NCBI GenBank assembly: GCA_023374045.1
Contig: CM041777.1
Location: 85,306,300-85,370,299 of the forward strand
Length of the DNA stretch: 64,000 nt
From: Limonium bicolor
Lineage: Eukaryota; Streptophyta; Magnoliopsida; Caryophyllales; Plumbaginaceae
Reading direction: 5' to 3'
Shown here: positions 57,143-64,000 of the stretch, piece by piece
How positions within the stretch are numbered: the first letter of the stretch is position 1
How the letters are laid out: each line of letters begins with the position of its first letter
The notes under the pieces: generated by a model
What the model was told of the DNA's origin: nothing
Seen by the model: only the letters and a program-made list of their open reading frames with translations
Databases searched by the model: none
Made by a program: the position numbers and the translations under genes

Positions 57143-57468
57143 TGTTAAGATACTAGTTTGTGTCTGCGATAATATCTGTTAGTTTTTAGATTAGTCCTTT
57201 ATTACCGTTGGGAAAAAGGTTGTTCAGCAGAGTTGTATTTATATTGCTGGCTAGGCTTACTTTTGTTTACCCGATTAGTTCTAGTTTAGTACTCTCTGTT
57301 GTTTTCTCCTTAAGCTTTCCATTTTAGCGTCTTTTACCTTCTCTGTAAAGCCTTCCACATGTGCGAGATTAGTGCAATAAAGAAGTCTCCTTTCTTCAGT
57401 AAACTCGTTCTTTCTGTATTCTTGTTCTAGCGGTGAGTTCAAGTTTCTGGATTTGCAAGATTATTACA
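57143..57468 (+). repeat. 3' LTR of copia-3
   Basis: 326 bp, TGTTAAGATAC...TTATTACA, with a likely poly(A) signal 'gtgcaataaagaag' near 57375. It ends exactly where the inverted NPF copy begins (GACGACAACC), so it inserted within that gene. The matching 5' LTR is absent. Confidence 0.88.
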
Positions 57469-58490
57469 GACGACAACCCAGGGTGATCATTGAAGAATCG
57501 TTGTACACTGAGCCAGAATAATTGGTCCACAGCTCCCAGCAACACATACTGCGGCAACAACGCGAATATGCTCATGGGTATCCGCTCTCCTTCCGCCAGA
57601 TGGTGAGTCATCACTTTATCCAGCCTGTATTCCTCGACTATGGCAGCTGCGATGCAGCATAAAGTAGTCAATACCATGCTGGTTGCAATTCCTACAAAAG
57701 GGACGTATTTTCTTGAGTGTCTGTTGAACCATGAGGCTCCTGGCCCAATCTTAGCGAAGATTAGGAGGATTGGAAGTGGTACTCTTAGCTTGCCGACCAT
57801 TGGGTTTAAATCCTTTGCTTGCTCCATGAAATAAGTGTTTCCGAGAGAATAGATGATTCCGATAACGATGAATGTTAGCCATATTGGGATCATGCCTATG
57901 ACTGTCTTGGTTTCTTCCACATCGGTAACGCTGCAAAGTTTCCATCTGTCCTTCTCTTGTTTCTCTAGTGGTTGTTTTGGTAATACAATCGCCGCCTTGT
58001 CCAAACAACTGCAATTAATATAGCCAATAAAAGAGTATGAAAAGAAAAGATATCGATCTGTCAATGTATAAACATTAAGAATATTCAAAGATTATAATAA
58101 GAGACTTATATAATTACCCAAGGCTGGATGTGTGAGACAGTAATCTCTGATTATCATGAGTTTTGTGGTAAAGCTCGTTGACATTTGTGGGTCGTGTACA
58201 GAACAACTTAAAAGTTGAAGCCACGATCACCTTAACCACAACCGATAAAAGGCTGTTCCGAGGTGTTTGATCATATACATACCCATAACAGCAGACTCCG
58301 GACAAGTAAATGAGCATACCCAGCAGCATGTATATAGCAGGTATACCGTATTTAATCGACCATGGATTCACATAAGACACCACGATTGCCCCAGCTACAG
58401 CACACATGACAAGAAAGATCACTAAAAGAACTCAACTTACGGTGGAGTAAGCAACAATGGTGAAGGGATAGAGAATCGATTCGGTAAGGA
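57469..58490 (-). pseudogene. NRT1/PTR (NPF) transporter pseudogene, inverted copy
   Basis: The minus strand repeats the NPF sequence of 7200-8263 and 13565-13690. The exon from about 58436 to 58119 encodes the helical part with SYVNPWSIKYGIPAIYMLLG. The intron (GTAATT...TTGCAG) spans roughly 58118-58011. The exon 58010-57469 encodes LDKAAIVLPKQPLEKQEKD, IPIWLTFIVIGIIYSLGNTY, MTHHLAEGERIPMSIFALLP and QRFFNDHPGLSS, open throughout. It lacks the copia-1 insertion and is cut by the copia-3 LTR, losing the last helices. A 168-bp deletion removes the 5' intron and exon start relative to the plus copy. A transporter could not be made. Confidence 0.88.
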
Positions 58491-59155
58491 TAGTCAATCA
58501 TCGTTTTAATTAGGGGTCTTTCTTAGTGGTTAATTGAATATATCTTTTTATCCAGACAAAGGTCGATCAACTTTCATTTTCTCTACTAGTTTGCATTAAA
58601 CTCTGAAACTGATCTCTTCGCCGAATGAAAACCTCATCTTTGCAACAAAAAAGAAATGATGTCGAAGAAAAAACAAAAAGAAAAGATGAGATCATTTATT
58701 CAATAGCATATAAAATATTTCAAAGGTACATGGTACTGTGATGTGTTATTTTAATGAAGAATGCCATTCTTCATATGAGATATACCTTCACAAAGTTGCG
58801 AACATTTCCTACTCTAAATTCTTGCTTATGTTTTTTTTTTATAATTAGTACTTTATTGAAACATGGAAGACTAAATTCTTGCTTTAAGTAACAAGGAATG
58901 TGATGACCATGTAAATGAAAATTCACTCATGAGAGGAATGAGGTGACATATATAATTGCCCTTTTGATATAATGTTTTTAACAGAAATGTTAAAAGTTTT
59001 AGATTCAAAAAAAGGAAAAAAACTGCTGTTGGCATGGGAGTTTATATCATTGACTTTAACTAATCAAACCTGATGGTGGTTACAACTTACAAGTACAATA
59101 CCTGTTCATCCACCTCTCAAATTGACAATTAATGGTGTTCTAATTTACAAATTAA
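58491..59155. other. intergenic, nothing recognised
   Basis: AT-rich flank upstream of the inverted NPF copy. NPF similarity fades near 58490. No frame or RNA gene seen. Confidence 0.5.
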
Positions 59156-59455
59156 GGGGGTTGCTTTTCGCAGTACAAAATTACTAATCACCGCAGTAAA
59201 ATTTTTTTTTAATTCATATTGACGTTGTACACATGTAATAATGTGTCGCTATGTTTTTTTTCCAAAAATGATATCTGAAAGTAAATTTACCAAAGTAGTT
59301 TATAGTTGTTTAGTAGCGAACTTTACTAGTTACTTTTTTGTTTGAATCAATACAGGAACCTTTTTTTTGTAAAAAAAAGTGTTGGATTACATTTTTATGT
59401 GTTTATATTATTAATTTGACTTAAAATTAATTTGTACTGCGAATAGCAAAATACT
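59156..59455. mobile_element. possible small TIR element
   Basis: 'ttgcttttcgcagtacaaaa' at 59161 is mirrored by 'tttgtactgcgaatagcaaa' at 59431, an imperfect inverted repeat of about 22 bp around 300 bp of AT-rich DNA. The target duplication is unclear. Confidence 0.45.
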
Positions 59456-59593
59456 TTACTATTTGTAGTACAATTTTTTTTTTCACCAAACTTAGTTGAA
59501 TAAGTTTGAATGTTACGGGGAGACACTTTTTTTTGAAATAATAGACAATTGAATAACCAAATTTAAGTCAATATGATTAAAACAACAATTATG

Positions 59594-59706
59594 TTAAAGA
59601 AAAACTAAGTTATAACAACTAAGTTAAAGAAAAACTAAGTTACAACAACTAAGTTAAAGAAAGACTAAGTTACAACAACTAAGTTAAAGAAAAACTAAGT
59701 TACAAC
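59594..59706. repeat. 30-bp minisatellite
   Basis: Nearly four copies of a 30-bp unit containing 'aactaagttaaagaaaaact' and 'aagttacaac'. Copies differ by one or two bases, so the array is young. Confidence 0.9.
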
Positions 59707-59720
59707 GTTGATCCAACTAT

Positions 59721-60192
59721 CTAACCTAGATTGTATTTGATGAATCCAAGGTCCGACAGTGTTTGGATCTCTATAAAAGAACCACTGCGGATAGACAGGG
59801 GGAGTGGGGAGTCATCAACCATGCCGAACCTTACGAAATGACCCTGGGGGCAAATTCCTATGTGGATCTCTCCTCTTGAGCTATCACGATCGGTAAAATT
59901 ATCAAGCGGAAGATATGTGGCACTTGCCATACCCCCCAGACTGTAGAGTAGAAAACAACTATCGAAGTGTACTTTATCGCGATCGCCAACCCCATTTCCG
60001 TGGTCATCCATTTCTCTGGAGGTGCTGGCTCTCCTGAATTCCAACGAAGCGCTCTTAACATGCCGTTGTACGATCCTTCGTTAAAAATGGCCTTGTATAG
60101 TCCATTCGCCGGTTCTGTATTCTTCATGTGATTGTACAATGCTCTACGGACATCTTTCCATCTCTCTTCATTTGAATATAGGTAATCAGCAA
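59721..60192 (-). pseudogene. OTU protease-like domain, C-terminal part, of the MULE protein
   Basis: The minus-strand frame below the hAT insertion continues the OTU fold: DYLYSNEERWKDVRRALYNH, LRALRWNSGEPAPPEKWM and TTEMGLAIAIKYTSIVVFYS. Near 59935 a slip in a G run (GGGGGG) changes frame; the other frame carries the rest, YLPLDNFTDRD and GHFVRFGM, where the His is the expected catalytic base. OTU proteins are cysteine proteases that usually cleave ubiquitin; in MULEs their role is unknown. Confidence 0.75.
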
Positions 60193-60931
60193 TAATGGTG
60201 GCTACGGGTCCGGTTCCACCAGTTTCGGTTCCGGTTCCACCGGTTCCGGTTCCGGAAAATGTGTATTTGTATTCGGAACCGGTCTGGGAGGTTCCGGTTC
60301 TGAAATCTGGATTCGCTTCGGATTCGGTCAAAAAACCGGTTCCGGTTCTGATCGGTTCCGACCGGTTCCGGAGCGGTTCCGGAAAGATACGATCGGGTCC
60401 AGTTGCTTCGTTTTAGCTCCGATTTGAGATCCGTTTGAGCGCACACGTTGCTCTTTTCATCCACTTTACTCCAAGATAGGTTATTCTTCAAGTTTATAAT
60501 CTTAAATGTGTAAGAAACAAAGACTTAGAAATTTTTATTGAATTTACAAAAAATAAGGAACAAAAAGAATTTTATATATATATGATTCACTGCCTCATTA
60601 AAACCTTATTAGGTAAAAACCCATTGGGAAAACCCAAATAAGGAAAAAGAGTACAGCTACTAAGAAGTTACATTTAAAAACCCAATGATAACTTTAATCG
60701 GTTCCGGGACGGTTCCGGTACCGGTTCCACCGGTTCCAGTTCCGAATCCGATGACGGTTCCAGGCGGTTCTAGGCGGTTCCGGTTCCGGGCCCGGTTCGG
60801 GCCCGAATCTCAAATGTATTCGTATTCAGAACCGGCTGAGGCGGTTCATTTCCGGTTCCGGTTCCCACGGTTCCCGGCCGGTTCCAGTTCCAATCGGTTC
60901 CGGGTAGAACCGGACCCGATGGCCACCATTA
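60193..60931 (-). mobile_element. non-autonomous hAT element rich in GGTTCC
   Basis: The ends are TAATGGTGGC and the inverse of TAATGGTGGCC, with an 8-bp target duplication ATCAGCAA (60185-60192 and 60932-60939). Both subterminal parts are crowded with GGTTCCGG and its inverse. The interior, on the minus strand, has a 3'-end-like block with 'ccaatgggtttttaccta' and 'ggttttaatgaggc', usual for hAT 3' ends. No transposase. It splits the OTU domain right after its active-site segment. Confidence 0.88.
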
Positions 60932-62201
60932 ATCAGCAATGACCCTGAAACCACAATTCCCATCTCCATGAACATCAATATACCCAGTCATATATTGATA
61001 TAGGTTGGGGTTAAAATTTTGGTAGTGTGGGAAGTTGTCTAGGGGCAGGAATCGACTCGGATTTGATGATCCTCTATTACGTGATCTTCTATTTGATGGT
61101 GCTCCTTCTGACTGGCCTGCCCTTGGTCGGTTACGCTCCCAAGACGAAGGTTCCTGTCGGTTTGGTCTTGAGGTCCCGGTAGGTGTGCCAATCCCAAACT
61201 GTTCCAATGGCTCTCCTAATTGGCACCATATCTAGGTGAAGGAAGTTTTGGATTTGACTGTAACATTTGACCATCAGAGTAGGATCATCTAACTGTGCTA
61301 CCTCATAAGCTATATCTCGCCATCTATTCTGTTCTTCCTCCTTGTAGGATACCGTATCAATTGTTGATTCATGTTTCTCCCAGCTTAGGGTATACCAGAA
61401 ACGATGTATATCCCTCTTCTAGCATAGTATACCACTATCCAGCATGTAGTTTAATTTACAAGTGCAAGGTAATCCATGAGAGGTACCTTGTCACATCCAC
61501 CGAGTGAGCTGTCCATTTGCACATAATTCGCCCTTCCAAGCTCCTTGACTAGCTCATCTAAGCAAAGGATACTAACCTTCCCGATCAGGTCAGCAATTGG
61601 AACCCTCATGTGCTCTCTCCTGTGTTTTGTCCTGCCTGCCTCAAAATTCTTTTTTAACTCCCGGATGCTTGTATTCACATGATCGTTAATCTTTGGAAAG
61701 ATTACATCCAAAGTGTGTTTAGCACTCATTAATCTCGCCTTTAGAGAAGAATGTGCGCTCTCTACCCTATCAAATGTTTAAGTAAGTTTATAGATCTATA
61801 ACAATGACTATTATCTTAAAAATTACAAGATTAACAATTTTACCTATTTGTCGTTGTGTTGCCGAAGTGCAACACATTCTTGACCCAAGCCTCCACAAAT
61901 TTTTCCTTGTATTTCTCCCAGACTGATGCAACATACGTAATGAAACGTGGATAGCTTCGGTATGTATTCTTGAAATTTTCGTACCTCTCGTTGTAGTCCT
62001 GCTCTGTGCTCGAGTAGACAACCGAAGTCCACATTCGGACTGCAGCCGCCGCCCTTCCTCTATCACCCATATAAGTCTCGGCTTTCCCCCGAACGTTCCT
62101 ACTTACGTGTCACCGACATAGTAGATGATGAGATTCAGGAAATACCTGTTCTAAGGCATTCATCAGGGCCAGACATCTGTCGGTGATAAATGTAGAGGTT
62201 G
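60932..62201 (-). pseudogene. Mutator-like transposase with SWIM finger and OTU start
   Basis: Reading minus from 62201: FITDRCLALMNALEQ and FPESHHLLCR are the transposase core end, with the usual Trp of CRWH replaced by TGA. WEKYKEKFVEAWVKN and LHFGNTTTNR follow; an intron (about 61845-61775) joins to VESAHSSLKARLMSAKHTLD. After a frame change, SHGLPCTCKLNYML is the SWIM zinc-binding end. The segment to 60932 gives SFLVYPKLGE-like linker, a basic region and the OTU start DVHGDGNCGFRVIAD, with Asp and catalytic Cys in DGNC. This architecture (MULE transposase, SWIM, OTU) is known in plant MULE proteins. The N-terminal half lies beyond CACTA-4. Confidence 0.82.
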
Positions 62202-63801
62202 CACTAGTAGAAAAAGACCCTACCGCAGCGGTTGTTGGGTACCTATGGCAGCGGTTGAAAACCGCTGCGATGGGTGCCGCCGCAGCGGTTGTAGAACCGC
62301 TGCGGTAGGTACTCTAACACAGCGGTTCTTTTAACCGCTGCGATAGGTACCTACCGCAGCGGTTCTACAACCGCTGCAGTAGGTACTCTACCTCAGCGGT
62401 TGTTAAAAGAACTGCTGCGTTAGACCTTTTTTTAAAAAAAAACCACCTATCGCCGTGGTTGTTACTAAGAACCGCTGCAATAGGTTTTTTTTTTGTTTTT
62501 TCCATTCCACCCTACAATTTACCACACACACCCAAAATCAATCAAACCTGTTAAGATATAGCAATTAACAATGCCACCACAGTGGGGGCATTAGATTAAC
62601 CATTTCACCATTTAAATAGCCACCAAACCTATCTACGGGCAATAATCCTCTTACATTTACAAATTTGAGCAAATAAATCAAACATCAACAAAATCTATAC
62701 AGAAACGACAATTGTTTCATGAGAATTTCAAAATCATCCTACTCAATCCTACCAAAACCCTAAAAGCAACCAACATTAACGCTCATGAATTCTGCCCATT
62801 CTTCGATCACCTCGGTTATATGTCCTTCGTTGTAACCGTCTACCAACTCTTCAAAAGCCTTGAAATTAACACAAAAAAATATGATTAGTTGCTAATAATA
62901 CTTTGAGTTTAATAATCAATGTTAATTAATAAGACTAATACGATTCTAGAAAAAATTCGGCATGAACTGTGCGTAATCATGTTAATCCCATGCTTATCAT
63001 TAAGCATTCACCAATATCTTATTTACCACGACAAATAAATTCAACAATTGACAGCAACCATCCTTATTCACAATCACTCAATATTAACCACAACCACTTT
63101 TTCGCAATAATTAATTAAACAAACATAGAGAAAAGATAGATGAAGATGTTACCTTTTTACTCTTACTCCACAGCAAAGAAAGAGGAAGAAGAAGCAAGAC
63201 CACCCCAATTAGTGCAGACAGCGGGGAAGCAAGGAATGAGGAAGAAAGAGACGTAGATTAATTGCTACACAAAAACAGCAAATAATTGAAGTTAATTAAT
63301 GAAACTAATACAATTCTTGAAAAAATTCGGCATGACCTTTGTGTAATCATGCTAATCCCATGCTTATCATTAAGCATTCACCAATATCTTATTCACCACG
63401 ACAAACAAATTCAACAATTGGCAACATCCATCCTTAATCGCAAACAATATAACTATATACAATTATCCACACACAACTAAATTAGAAATCAACAACTGCA
63501 TTACAATAAACAAAATACACCAATTGAGGATTCAGTTTCGATTAACCAAGTGTAAGCGTCGGTTAATTGATAATTGAAGAATTTTTATATTAAAATTAAG
63601 TTTTAGATTTCTTCTATTTAGTTTCCTATAGTTCAATAAACCAAATTGACAAATTGAAACTACAAGAATTAAATCAATAAGATAATTTGATTCCATTTCT
63701 AATTATTATTATGATGATGAAAGAGAGGAGATGAGCAAAGTGTTCTTAAATTAGTAACACGTGTTAGTATAAGGTATTTTAGTTCTTTTATTTCCTATAA
63801 G
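62202..63801. mobile_element. left end and part of a CACTA element, CACTA-4
   Basis: CACTAGTAGAAAAAG at 62202 interrupts the MULE transposase frame. About twelve subterminal words ACCGCAGCGGTT / AACCGCTGCGGT follow to 62480. The right end is not seen before the window ends, so its extent is a minimum or ends near 63801. The interior to 63801 is AT-rich without a gene. Confidence 0.8.
62924..63443. repeat. direct repeat pair of about 155 bp
   Basis: Copies at 62924-63080 and 63290-63443 share 'aaaaaattcggcatga', 'tgcttatcattaagcattca' and 'ccaatatctta'. They differ at perhaps one base in twelve. They flank 210 bp containing 'agaaagaggaagaagaagca'. Confidence 0.8.
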
Positions 63802-64000
63802 CAGAGGCGGAGCTACCTTAGGAGTTAGGTGGGCCAGGCCCCCCCCCCCCCAACTCAAGATGAAATTATTAATTTTTTTTTAATTTTGTTGTGTTGTATT
63901 TTATAGTGGTTTGTTTTTTAAATTAATACATTGTATATTATTAATAGTTGGAAGTTAAACATAATACTTTCCTATATTAATTGTAATATAGTATAATGCG
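63802..64000. mobile_element. start of a hAT-like element, cut by the window end
   Basis: CAGAGGCGGAGCTACC at 63802 is the common hAT terminal motif, followed by a 14-C run and AT-rich sequence. The other end is outside the window. Confidence 0.55.

Noticed and set aside
60195..60942. Val-Pro-rich proteins on the plus strand
   Set aside because: They are translations of GGTTCC repeats in the hAT element and its spacer, not genes.

Overview
The window looks like gene-poor, repeat-dense chromatin of a flowering plant, probably a eudicot. It contains spliced remnants of an NRT1/PTR (NPF) transporter and an RLCK-VII kinase, four CACTA-type ends, copia and Sirevirus-like LTR elements, plant L1 LINEs, a SWIM/OTU Mutator transposase and many MITEs. 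I see no intact host gene and no bacterial, organellar, rRNA or CRISPR sequence. Positions 1-419 are an assembly gap.

Layout, left half. A complete CACTA element (668-7033, GAT target duplication) carries remnants of a receptor-like cytoplasmic kinase. It abuts an NPF transporter pseudogene (about 7037-14006, plus strand) split by a copia element (8264-13564, GAAGG duplication). After a hAT-type MITE comes a four-exon minus-strand gene of the 'putative gypsy-type transposon' kind, spread from 30594 down to 15361. It is broken three ways: a gag-only Sirevirus-like element in its last exon (15535-19813, AGCAA duplication), a CACTA element abutting exon 1 at 30030, and a LINE (24717-29557) lying just inside that CACTA end.

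Layout, right half. Two full-length LINEs of one family lie head to head (30936-36325 minus; 39554-45588 plus), each with its own target duplication, around a 3.2 kb AT-rich interval holding a long fold-back MULE-MITE. Further fold-back MULE elements, a Tourist-like MITE, a degenerate repeat array and a CACTA end (50922) follow. About 5 kb of AT-rich, gene-free DNA leads to a 5'-truncated copia element that sits in a second, inverted NPF copy (57469-58490, minus). The window ends with a Mutator-like transposase pseudogene with SWIM and OTU domains (59721-62201, minus), broken by a GGTTCC-rich hAT element and cut at its 5' side by a fourth CACTA element, then the start of another hAT-like element.

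How it works together: nothing here forms a working operon or pathway. The value is historical. Target duplications, empty sites preserved in duplicated copies and interrupted reading frames let the nesting order be read. Most notable are the kinase-carrying CACTA, the inverted NPF pair about 43 kb apart, the dismantled multi-exon gene, the gag-only Sirevirus-like element, and a hAT element inside an LTR that contains a tRNA-like pol III promoter.
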